Below, in pieces: positions 45,084 through 52,981 of a stretch of 64,000 nt of DNA (its first letter is position 1; every line of letters begins with the position of its first letter). The stretch comes from Chondromyces crocatus. Lineage in GTDB: Bacteria > Myxococcota_A > Polyangia > Polyangiales > Polyangiaceae. The notes beneath the pieces are model-generated. The model worked only from the letters and a program-made list of their open reading frames with translations. It searched no databases and had not been told where the DNA came from. Where the stretch lies: the NCBI RefSeq assembly GCF_001189295.1, contig NZ_CP012159.1:4418525-4482524 (forward strand), given 5' to 3'. The position numbers were made by a program, and so were the translations under genes.

Positions 45084-46067
45084 TCAGGTGGTCGCCACGA
45101 GGAGGGCGTCGAGATCGGGTGCTTTGTCCAGCACGCCGATCTCGACGAGCTGGTTGCCGAGCGTCTCCCAGCGGGCGCGCGTCATCACACCGAGCCCCTT
45201 CTCCTTGGCCTCGCTCGTCTCCACGAGCGATCGCTGGGCGTCGGCAGCCGCAGCGAAGGTCTCGGCGTCCATCGAGGTGTTCAGCTTCCCCATCGCCGCG
45301 TTGGCGGGCTTCGGGTCGTCGAGGTAGGCGCGCCATCCGGCCTGCGCGGCGCGACGCAGAGCCCGCACCAGGTCCGGCTTCTCTTTCCAGAGCGCGGCGC
45401 GCGTGATGACCACCGCGGCATACGGGTTGAACCCCTCGTCGGCCACCAGGAACACGTGCGGCTCCACGCCCTTGCGCCGTGCGGCGAGTGGCTCGGAGAA
45501 GACGAAGCACTGCTGCGCGAACTCCTTGCTGGCGACGAACTGTGCGACGCCGCCGTCGTAGGGGACGACCTTGACCTTGTCGAAGCCGAACTTCTTCTTC
45601 AGCCAGCCGGCGTACGGCACCCCGGGCTCGATGGCGATCGTCCCGCCCGCGAAGACCTCGGCGAGCGATTTCACGGGGCGCTCCGGGTGGGTCATGATGC
45701 ACTGGGGGAAGGTCTGGAACGTGGCGAAGACGGGCAGCACGTCGGCGCCTCGGGCCCGCGCCATCAGGATCTCGTCGGCGCCGGCGACGCCGAACTCGGC
45801 CTGACCCGTGGCGACCATCTGCACGACCGGCGAGCCCGGCCCGCCCCCGAGAAGCTCCACCTCGAGCCCCTCGCGCGCGAATGCGCCCGACTCGCGCGCG
45901 GCATAGAACCCACCGAACTCGGGCTCAGGGACCCAGTTGAGGGCGAACTTGACCTGCGTCTTGCCTCCGGGCGCGGGCGCGCCGCTGCCGCGGGAACACG
46001 CAGTGTGCGTGAGGAGCAGAGGCGCGGAGAGGCCGGCGAAGAGAAAGGCGCGGCGGCTGAATGACAT
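45084..46067 (-). CDS. ABC transporter substrate-binding lipoprotein, NMT1/THI5-like
   Basis: I use the ATG at 46067 (MSFSRRAFLFAGL), which gives a 327-aa lipoprotein with a Tat-like SRRAFLF motif and a lipobox before Cys24 (LLTHTAC). The mature part matches NMT1/THI5-like binding proteins: KFALNWVPEPEFGGFYAA, GLEVELLGGGPGSPVVQMV, QAEFGVAGADEIL. Members bind thiamin-pyrimidine precursors, riboflavin, or aliphatic sulfonates; the ligand cannot be read from the sequence. With the permease gene (46126-46923) and the ATPase gene (48128-48916) on the same strand, it completes an importer. No riboswitch such as THI or FMN was recognised upstream of the set. Confidence 0.92.
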   Translation of the reverse strand: MSFSRRAFLFAGLSAPLLLTHTACSRGSGAPAPGGKTQVKFALNWVPEPEFGGFYAARESGAFAREGLEVELLGGGPGSPVVQMVATGQAEFGVAGADEILMARARGADVLPVFATFQTFPQCIMTHPERPVKSLAEVFAGGTIAIEPGVPYAGWLKKKFGFDKVKVVPYDGGVAQFVASKEFAQQCFVFSEPLAARRKGVEPHVFLVADEGFNPYAAVVITRAALWKEKPDLVRALRRAAQAGWRAYLDDPKPANAAMGKLNTSMDAETFAAAADAQRSLVETSEAKEKGLGVMTRARWETLGNQLVEIGVLDKAPDLDALLVATT

Positions 46068-46125
46068 GGCCCCGAATCTTGCCGAGGGGCCGCAGTTCCG
46101 CAAGCTTCCGCCAGAAAAACAGCGC

Positions 46126-46923
46126 TCAGGGGCGGGCCGAAGGGTGCCAGCGGCGGAGCAATCTGCCACCCGTGAAGCTCACGACGCCGAAGAGCGCGAG
46201 CCCCAGGGCCGCGGCGCAGAGCACGGCGGCGAAGAGCAGATCGGTGCGGAGCTGGCGGTAGGCAGAGAGCACCAGGATCCCGAGACCGGCGCCCCCCTCG
46301 GAGAAGCCCGCCACGAACTCGCCCACGATGGCGCCGATGACGGCGAGCCCGGCGGCCACACGCAGGCCCGTGACGATGCTGGGCAGCGCGGCGGGCAGCT
46401 CCAGCTTCGTCAGGGTGGCGAGCCTGCCCGCTCCATAGAGGCGGAAGAGATCCCGGAGCGCCGGCTCGACCGAGCGGATGCCGGTGAGCGTGTTGGCGAT
46501 GACGGGGAACACCGAGACGATGAAGGCGGAGACGCTGACGGCGCGGTCACCAGGGCCGAACCACAGCACGAGGAGTGGTGCGATGGCGACGATCGGCACC
46601 GTCTGGAGGAAGACGGTATAGGGATAGAGCGCTCGCTCCAGCAGCCGCGATGAAGACAGGACCACCGCGGCGAGGACGCCGAAGCAGGCGCTGAGCAGGA
46701 AGCCCGTCAGCGCAGCGCGGGTGGTGGTCGCCGTGGCGAGGGCAAGGGTCGAGGCGTCTGCCACGGCCACCCTGGCGATGGCGGACGGGGGGGGAAGAAG
46801 GAAGGCAGGCACGGCCAGGACCGCGGTCCCGAGCTCCCAGGCGGCGACGAAGACCCCGAGGGCGATCAGCGGCGGCAGGGTGATGCGGAGCAGCGGGTGC
46901 TGCGAACGGTGGGGGGGCGACAC
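46126..46923 (-). CDS. ABC transporter permease (SsuC/ThiX-like)
   Basis: A 265-aa inner-membrane protein with about six helices and the permease loop EPALRDLFRLYGAGRLATLTKLELPAALPSIVTGL (in part: the EAA-type LELPAALP..V.GLR), which contacts the ATPase. Typical phrases are VFLQTVPIVAIAPLLVLWFG and AGLAVIGAIVGEFV. It is a standard length for the family. It sits 58 bases upstream of the binding-protein gene on the same strand, and is separated from the ATPase gene by the PHM-like gene. Confidence 0.93.
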   Translation of the reverse strand: MSPPHRSQHPLLRITLPPLIALGVFVAAWELGTAVLAVPAFLLPPPSAIARVAVADASTLALATATTTRAALTGFLLSACFGVLAAVVLSSSRLLERALYPYTVFLQTVPIVAIAPLLVLWFGPGDRAVSVSAFIVSVFPVIANTLTGIRSVEPALRDLFRLYGAGRLATLTKLELPAALPSIVTGLRVAAGLAVIGAIVGEFVAGFSEGGAGLGILVLSAYRQLRTDLLFAAVLCAAALGLALFGVVSFTGGRLLRRWHPSARP

Positions 46924-46963
46924 GCGCGCCGGAGGCTACCACAGCGATCGGCGAGCCCAGGCC

Positions 46964-48085
46964 TCACCGGAACGCGCCGATGCGGATCGAGCGGCAAGGC
47001 GCGCCGTTCGTCTCGCTGAACGCCACGAACTGCTTCTCCGGCGGGTGAACGTACCCGAACAGGATGCACATCTCGTTGTCGCCGAGACCGAACCTCAGGT
47101 CGTGATCGGTCGTGTTGCGGAAGGTGCACTCGAACCGCATCTGATCGCCGTCGACGAGCGGGATGGCATCGTCGTACACGGTGATGTCGCTTTCCAGGTC
47201 GAAGCCGTTCTCCTCGTAGAGGCGCTCTGTCCGTCCGTCGGCACGCACGAGGTCGGTGACGAACCGTGCAGCGTACTTGTGGGTGTGCGGCATGAGCGAG
47301 ACCAGCTCGCCGCCGAACACGTGGCACGTTGTGCCGACCACGTCGGTGGCGAAGGGCGGGATCGAGAAGTCCGCGACGCTCATCGCGAACGGAGAGACCT
47401 GACGAACGAGCTTCTCGGCGGGCATGGTGAAGTAGTCGTAGACGACCTCGATCGTCGCGGGCTCGCTCGCGGTGTTGAGGTAGTGAATGCTGGTCGAGAC
47501 CTCCCTCGTGGTGTCGACCACGAAGCCCGTCCCCGGTGGGAACACGAGGGTCTCTCCCTCTTCCACCTGCGTCGAGTTGGCGAACAGCACGTCCGGGATC
47601 ACCGCCGGGAGAGCGCCGAACGGGTCGTCCGCGCCAGGATGACAGCGGGGGTAGGGGTTCGGTCCGTGCTCGGGCACCACCGGCTTGGCGATCATGTTGC
47701 TGTGGTGCAGGCCGGGCGTCGTGTACAGCCGTGCGGCGTAGACCACGTTGTGGTTCAGCGTGGGGTACGGCCAGGAGACGCAGGTGCTGATCTCCTGGCC
47801 GGGCTGCACGACGATGGGGGGGGCGATCAGCCGGAAGCCGCTCTTCGGGGGCGGAGGCAGGGAAAGCCGGGTGAGCGGCTCCCCGTAGGCGACGACGTTG
47901 TCTCGATCGAGCGGCTGGGCGGGCTCGTAGCGCGTGATGGGGTCGACGCAGCGCCCTTCGAACGCCTCCTCTCCTTCAGCGCAGGCGAGGAGTTCGGCCG
48001 GCTCGGTCGAGGCGCATCCGATGACGCAGGAGACGAGGAGTAACCGCGAGGAGCATGCGAGCGAGATCGCAGGGTGGCGCAGCAT
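46964..48085 (-). CDS. Lipoprotein related to copper type II monooxygenases (PHM-like)
   Basis: A 373-aa exported protein with signal LLLVSCVIGCAST (lipobox near Cys24). The body has the pattern of ascorbate-dependent copper type II monooxygenases such as peptidylglycine alpha-hydroxylating monooxygenase. Candidate CuH ligands are the His pair in GLHHSNMI and the His in STSIHYLN. Candidate CuM ligands are the two His of MPHTHKYAARF and the Met of GDNEMCILFGY. In PHM these correspond to H107/H108/H172 and H242/H244/M314. All six appear present, so a hydroxylase activity is plausible; the substrate is unknown. It is wedged between the importer ATPase and permease genes (gaps about 42 and 40 bases), which suggests co-expression. 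Confidence 0.83.
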   Translation of the reverse strand: MLRHPAISLACSSRLLLVSCVIGCASTEPAELLACAEGEEAFEGRCVDPITRYEPAQPLDRDNVVAYGEPLTRLSLPPPPKSGFRLIAPPIVVQPGQEISTCVSWPYPTLNHNVVYAARLYTTPGLHHSNMIAKPVVPEHGPNPYPRCHPGADDPFGALPAVIPDVLFANSTQVEEGETLVFPPGTGFVVDTTREVSTSIHYLNTASEPATIEVVYDYFTMPAEKLVRQVSPFAMSVADFSIPPFATDVVGTTCHVFGGELVSLMPHTHKYAARFVTDLVRADGRTERLYEENGFDLESDITVYDDAIPLVDGDQMRFECTFRNTTDHDLRFGLGDNEMCILFGYVHPPEKQFVAFSETNGAPCRSIRIGAFR

Positions 48086-48127
48086 GCTCTGATTGTGCCC
48101 TGCCTGAGGCCCCGCAGACAGCTCGCC

Positions 48128-48916
48128 TCATGCGCCCCCGCGCTCCAGCGCCTCTTGCAGGATCCGCACCTCGTGAGCGAACGAGGCCTCCAGCCGGAGT
48201 GACGCATCGCGCCTGGACGGCAAGGCGAGCGTCCTATCCAGGACGATCTGCGCTGGTCGGGGCGTGAGCACCACCGCCCGCTCGGCGAGATATGCTGCTT
48301 CGAGGATGGAGTGCGTGACGAAGATCACGGTCATCCCCAGCTCGGACCAGAGCGCCCGGAGCTGATCGTCGAGCCGCGCCCGCGTCAGCTCGTCGAGCGC
48401 GGCGAACGGCTCGTCGAGCAGGAGCAAGCGCGGCCGCGTGACCAGGGCGCGAGCCAGCGACACCCGCATCCGCATCCCGCCGGACAGCTCTGCCGGCGTG
48501 CGCCCTTCGGCGTCGGCGAGCCCCACCCGTGAGAGCTCACGCCGGGCCGCCTCCCTCCGTTCTGTGAGACCCACTCCGGTCAGCTCCAGCGGCAACGCCG
48601 TGTTGTCGAGGACCGTACGCCACGGGAGCAGGTGAGCGTCCTGGAAGACGAAGGCGATGGGCGCCTGGGACGCTGGCTCGCCTCGTGTCACCGACACGCT
48701 CCCTCCATCGGGCCGATCGAGCGCCGCGACGAGGCGCAGCAGGGTCGACTTCCCGCACCCGGAAGGACCGAGCAGGGCGACGAAGCTGCCACTGTCGATG
48801 TCCAGGTCGACACCCGTGAGCACCTCGACCTCACCCGCCTCTCCGACGAACGTTCGCCGGACACCCGAGAGCTGCACCCGGACGCCACGTTCCCGGGAAG
48901 GCGAAGGCTGATCCAT
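48128..48916 (-). CDS. ABC transporter ATP-binding protein (SsuB/ThiZ-like)
   Basis: I use the ATG at 48916 (MDQPSPSRERG); the longer frame runs into the kinase gene. The 262-aa protein has Walker A GPSGCGKST, Q-loop VFQDAHLLPWRT, signature ELSGGMRMRVSLARAL, Walker B LLLLDEPFAALDE and H-loop VTHSILEAAYLA. It is of the nitrate/sulfonate/taurine importer type and should energise the permease encoded at 46126-46923. The start lies 9 bases after the stop of the kinase-SUMF gene. Confidence 0.94.
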   Translation of the reverse strand: MDQPSPSRERGVRVQLSGVRRTFVGEAGEVEVLTGVDLDIDSGSFVALLGPSGCGKSTLLRLVAALDRPDGGSVSVTRGEPASQAPIAFVFQDAHLLPWRTVLDNTALPLELTGVGLTERREAARRELSRVGLADAEGRTPAELSGGMRMRVSLARALVTRPRLLLLDEPFAALDELTRARLDDQLRALWSELGMTVIFVTHSILEAAYLAERAVVLTPRPAQIVLDRTLALPSRRDASLRLEASFAHEVRILQEALERGGA

Positions 48917-48924
48917 GGCCGCCC

Positions 48925-50742
48925 TCACCGCCCCGAGGCCGAGCGCGCGCACCGGAACCCGCCGTCGGCGAAGCGGTAGCGCGCGTCGAAGCTCTGGCGC
49001 GTGTAGACCCGGAGCGACTGCGCTCCGTACATCCATGAGCCGCCCCGCATCACGAGACGCGCATTCCGCGCCGGGATGCGGCTGTTGCGTGGATTGCGCG
49101 GCGGTCCATCCGCGTAGAAGTCGGGATCGTCATAGTCGTCGCACCACTCCCAGACGTTCCCGGCCATGTCCAGCGCGCCGTATGGCGACGTCCCCTCGGG
49201 GTAAGCTCCCACCGGGCTCGTCCCGTTCTCGCGGCTGCGGTTGTCGAAGTTCGCGTACCGCGCGGTGGGCTCGGCGCGTCCCCACGGATAGCGCCGCCCG
49301 TCGGTCCCTCGCGCCGCCTTCTCCCACTCCGCCTCGCTCGGGAGCCGCTTGCCGGCCCAGGCCGCGTAGGCGCGCGCGTCTTCCCATGAAACATAGGTCA
49401 CCGGGTGCTCCTCCATCCCCTTCGGGAGCTCCCCGCGGCGCATCTGGAACAGGAAGCGGTTCGCGTTCTGGTCCTCGGGCTGGTAGCCGGTCACCTCGAT
49501 GAACCGCTTGAACTGCCGGTTCGTGACTGGCGTGCGATCGATGTAATACGCATCGAGGTGCACCTTGCGCCGCTGCTGGCCCATCAAGAACAGGCCCGCG
49601 GGCACGAGGACCATCTCCTCCCCGTTGCTCCCGCGCAGGATGGGCGGGGACTCGCGCCCCTCGGCCACCTCGTCCGGCCGGTGCTCGACGAGCGCCTCGT
49701 CGAGTCGTTGCCGGAAGAGTGCGCAGCTCGCGGGACGCTCTCCCGGCGCCTTGGCCAGCGCATCGAGGATGAGCGCTTCGAGGGCGTTGGGGAGGTCCGG
49801 CCGATGCGCGGAGGGGGGCGTCGGCGCATCGGTGACGTGGGCCATCATCACCGAGAAGTGGTTCGGACTCTCGAACGGCACCCGGCCGGTGACGAGCTGG
49901 TACAGCGTGATCCCCAGCGAGTAGATGTCCGAGCGCGCATCGGCCGACTGGGGCTGCTTCACCTGCTCGGGGGCCATGTAGCTGCACGTCCCGAGGAACG
50001 CCCCACTCAGCGTGTACGTCGTCCCCTCGAGGATCTTGGCGATGCCGAAGTCCACGATCTTCGGGCGCAGGCCGATCTCGTCGGCGACCACCAGGATGTT
50101 GTCGGGCTTCAGATCGCGGTGGATGATCCCGCGCCGGTGCCCCTCCTCCATCGCGTCGAGCACGCCGCCGAAGATCGAGCGCACCTCCCGGTACGGCACC
50201 CGACCCCGCCAGCGCGCCACGTGCTGCACCATCGTCAGGCCGTCGATGTGCTCCATCACGATCCCGAGGATGTGCTCCAGCTCCACGAAATCGTAGACGC
50301 CCACCACGTGCTCATGGGTCCACGAGCGCAGCACCCGCGCCTCGCGCGAGAAGCGCCGCCGGATCTCCGGGTTCCCTGCCAGGTTCGTGTGGAGGCACTT
50401 GATCGCCACCGTCCGCTCCCGCGCGCGATCGTGCGCCCGGTACACGACACCCATCCCCCCCTCCCCGATGACGCTCTCGACCTGGTACACACCCAACTCC
50501 GTCCCCGGGAGGAGGTGCACCGGCGGCAGCGGCAGCGCGTTCGCGCCTCCCTGGACGGGTGAGGGCTCGGTCGCGTGGAACGGCAACGAGTCGGGGAGAG
50601 ATCCCTCAGCCTGAGCGGGAGGTGGCGCCACGCCACCGAACGGCTGCAGGGTAGGGGGGCGCTGCGCGCGGCCGCAGTTGGAGCAGAACCGCGCGCCGTC
50701 CGCGAGGGGAGAACTGCATCCAGCGCACCGATCTCGCGGCAT
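48925..50742 (-). CDS. Ser/Thr protein kinase fused to a SUMF1/FGE-like domain
   Basis: I prefer the ATG at 50742 (MPRDRCAGC, GGAG site upstream) over 50763. The 605-aa protein starts with a zinc ribbon (CAGCSSPL ... FCSNCGRA), then a kinase domain (about 80-340: GEGGMGVVYRA, HRDLKPDN near 209, VDFGIAK, APEQV). A C-terminal formylglycine-generating-enzyme-like domain follows (about 365-600: MVLVPAGLFLMG, VTYVSWEDARAYAAWAGKRLPSEAEWE in part, DMAGNVWEWCDD, GGFRCAR). The active-site Cys pair of true FGE is not seen: the GGSWMY...VYTRQ segment has Tyr/Leu at those places. It is therefore probably a binding/sensor domain, as in other kinase-SUMF fusions. No membrane helix. Confidence 0.92.
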   Translation of the reverse strand: MPRDRCAGCSSPLADGARFCSNCGRAQRPPTLQPFGGVAPPPAQAEGSLPDSLPFHATEPSPVQGGANALPLPPVHLLPGTELGVYQVESVIGEGGMGVVYRAHDRARERTVAIKCLHTNLAGNPEIRRRFSREARVLRSWTHEHVVGVYDFVELEHILGIVMEHIDGLTMVQHVARWRGRVPYREVRSIFGGVLDAMEEGHRRGIIHRDLKPDNILVVADEIGLRPKIVDFGIAKILEGTTYTLSGAFLGTCSYMAPEQVKQPQSADARSDIYSLGITLYQLVTGRVPFESPNHFSVMMAHVTDAPTPPSAHRPDLPNALEALILDALAKAPGERPASCALFRQRLDEALVEHRPDEVAEGRESPPILRGSNGEEMVLVPAGLFLMGQQRRKVHLDAYYIDRTPVTNRQFKRFIEVTGYQPEDQNANRFLFQMRRGELPKGMEEHPVTYVSWEDARAYAAWAGKRLPSEAEWEKAARGTDGRRYPWGRAEPTARYANFDNRSRENGTSPVGAYPEGTSPYGALDMAGNVWEWCDDYDDPDFYADGPPRNPRNSRIPARNARLVMRGGSWMYGAQSLRVYTRQSFDARYRFADGGFRCARSASGR

Positions 50743-50835
50743 GACGGACTCCGAGCATCGCACAACTCTGCGCGGAGGTGGGCTCCGAGCGGACGACCAA
50801 AGCGGCCGCGGCCTGGCTGGTCTTCTCGGTCGACC

Positions 50836-52776
50836 TCAGCGAGAGAACCCCGTCCCACTCCAGGCATAGCGGACGGGCTTCACGCCACCCCAGGGCAGCA
50901 GCAGCGGCTCCAATCCACCCACGGGTCCGCTGTCCTGGTTGAACGGGTAGCTCTGCTCCGTCCACCCAACGGCCTGCCCGGGGCCGAGCTGGATGGCCGT
51001 GCCGCGCCCGGCGCTCACGAACTTCACGTCCCCGCTCACCTTCTTGGCGCCCATCGCCCGCCCGATCTCCGCGGCGAACACGCGCCGGATCGCGTCACCT
51101 TGCACCTGGAACACGAAGAGCACCTCGCGGTCCACCGTCCCCCCGCCCGCCTCGCGCGGCGCGTTCGCATGGAACACGCCCTTCACCAGGATCTCGGCCT
51201 TTCCGTCGCCGGTCAGATCCCGTGTCGTCACCTCGCTGATGTCGGCGCCCGACGCGAACTGCGACAAGGTCAGGTACGAGTACCCGGTCCCGTTCTTGAA
51301 GCCCTTGCCGAACACCACCAGATCGCGATCGTGCAACAGCACCCGCTCGACCTCCGCGCTGCCTGCCACGTCGGCGGTGGCGTCCCAGCGCGCGCGTCCC
51401 TGAGCACCCCGATCCTTCTTGTAGAGCGCGTACACCTGATCGAGGAGCTGCGCTGCGTTCGGCCCTGGCGCAGGCGCTGGCTTCTGGGCAGTCGCCTTGG
51501 GGGGGGGCTCGGGCGCAGCGGGTGGCGGCGTCGCGGGCTGCGTCTCTTCGCGTGCCTTCTGGAAGATGTTGCCTGCGTACTTGTAGAGCTGGGACTTCAC
51601 CGTCGACCACGGCAACAGCGCCGCATCGAACGACGTCTCCGTCGGCTCGGCGTAGTTGCCGGCGTGGTAGTTCTTGGCCTCTCCGGGGCGGATCTGGATC
51701 GCCACCTTCCCCCCATCGGGCACGAACGTCACCTCGTTGACGACCGCACCTTGCTCCGTCACCACGGCCACCTCGTGCTGGAAGATGGGTGTCGGCGTCT
51801 CACCGCGCCCGAACTGCAACACCTCCAGCCGCTCCCGGTACTTCGTCGGCGTCCCGTAGCGTTTGCGCACCAGGATCTCGTCCTGGCCGTCCCCGGTGAG
51901 ATCCCGCGTCTCGAACGACGGCATCATCCCCGCCTTCGCGTCCGCATCCAGATCGGCGTAGTAGTACTGCATCCCCTTGCGGAAGCCGGGCCCCAGCACG
52001 ACCAGGTAGCGCTCGTAGACCATGAGCCGCTCCTTGAGCGCGTCGCCTGCCACGTCGGCGATGAGATTGTACGAAGGAGCGCCCTTGAGCCCCTTGCTCT
52101 TCATCAGACCATCGGCGAGCGCCTGCTCCGGCTCCGTCGCCAGGGAGGGCAGACTCCCGTACGCCGACCCGTTTGCCGTGCCCACCACCGACTCCACCGT
52201 CGACGAAGCGTCGGCATCGTGTGCGAACAGCGCGGCGCGGAGCCCCACCCGGAGCGTCGCCGCCTGCGGGAACGTCGACCACGGGATGCGCGCCTCCAGC
52301 GTGTAGCCTCCCGTTTTCGGCGCCTCGATGATGCGCGCGCCCTGCACTGGTCGGCCAGCGAGCGTCACCTTGCCAGCGCTCTTGCCCGGCTCGCCGGGAT
52401 AGAAGGCCACGTTGTGCACCGTGCCTCCCGGGAACCCCATCGCCAGCTCCACATGATCGGCGCCGGCTCGGAGCGTGTCGTCGGTGACGTCGGCGGCCAC
52501 GTAGACGTACGTCTCGTCGTACGCGACGAGGCCATGGGCATCCAGGTCGGCGCGGCTGGTCTGTCCCTTCAAGGGCTGGGTGAAGCGCACCAGGCTCCCT
52601 GGCCACTCCTTCGGTACGCCATCCAGCTTGATGGACTTCGCGTCGACCAGGTTGGCGCGTAGCCCTGCCGCCTCCGCAGTGGGCGATGCCGCCGAGACGG
52701 CGAGGGCGAGGGAAGCAGCCAGGGGAACCGCGAGCACAGGTCCCCGGCCGGAACCGGGATGGGTGGGGCGACGCAT
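50836..52776 (-). CDS. Secreted protein with CBM9/DOMON-like domain
   Basis: A 646-aa exported protein with a signal peptide (VLAVPLAASLALAVSAASPTAEA). Residues 45-215 resemble a family 9 carbohydrate-binding/DOMON-like sandwich (IKLDGVPKEWPG, VYVAADVTDDTL, GADHVELAMG, YTLEARIPWSTF). The rest contains two similar halves (about 245-405 and 450-645), each with a RDLTGDG(Q/K)(D/A)EILV phrase like an FG-GAP/VCBS calcium loop, and each ending in an (L)LPW.(T/G)VK segment. A Pro/Ala-rich linker (TPPPAAPEPPPKATAQKPAP) joins the halves. The internal duplication is clear. Function unknown; a periplasmic or outer-surface binding protein is likely. Confidence 0.85.
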   Translation of the reverse strand: MRRPTHPGSGRGPVLAVPLAASLALAVSAASPTAEAAGLRANLVDAKSIKLDGVPKEWPGSLVRFTQPLKGQTSRADLDAHGLVAYDETYVYVAADVTDDTLRAGADHVELAMGFPGGTVHNVAFYPGEPGKSAGKVTLAGRPVQGARIIEAPKTGGYTLEARIPWSTFPQAATLRVGLRAALFAHDADASSTVESVVGTANGSAYGSLPSLATEPEQALADGLMKSKGLKGAPSYNLIADVAGDALKERLMVYERYLVVLGPGFRKGMQYYYADLDADAKAGMMPSFETRDLTGDGQDEILVRKRYGTPTKYRERLEVLQFGRGETPTPIFQHEVAVVTEQGAVVNEVTFVPDGGKVAIQIRPGEAKNYHAGNYAEPTETSFDAALLPWSTVKSQLYKYAGNIFQKAREETQPATPPPAAPEPPPKATAQKPAPAPGPNAAQLLDQVYALYKKDRGAQGRARWDATADVAGSAEVERVLLHDRDLVVFGKGFKNGTGYSYLTLSQFASGADISEVTTRDLTGDGKAEILVKGVFHANAPREAGGGTVDREVLFVFQVQGDAIRRVFAAEIGRAMGAKKVSGDVKFVSAGRGTAIQLGPGQAVGWTEQSYPFNQDSGPVGGLEPLLLPWGGVKPVRYAWSGTGFSR

Positions 52777-52981
52777 GGTGGGCGTTGGACGCCGTGAGGC
52801 GTCGGAATGTTCTTACACCGAAGCCGATGTTGCCGAAATCCGCCAGGGACCGGCGAGCACGGTCCCTCCCGGCGTGGCTTCCCTGAAATCAGGGGCCTGT
52901 CGGAGCCGACGCGCCCGCTGGTCGCCCCCCTGCTTCCTTCGCAGAGGGACGAACGTGGGGAACTTTGATGTGGAGGTGGTC

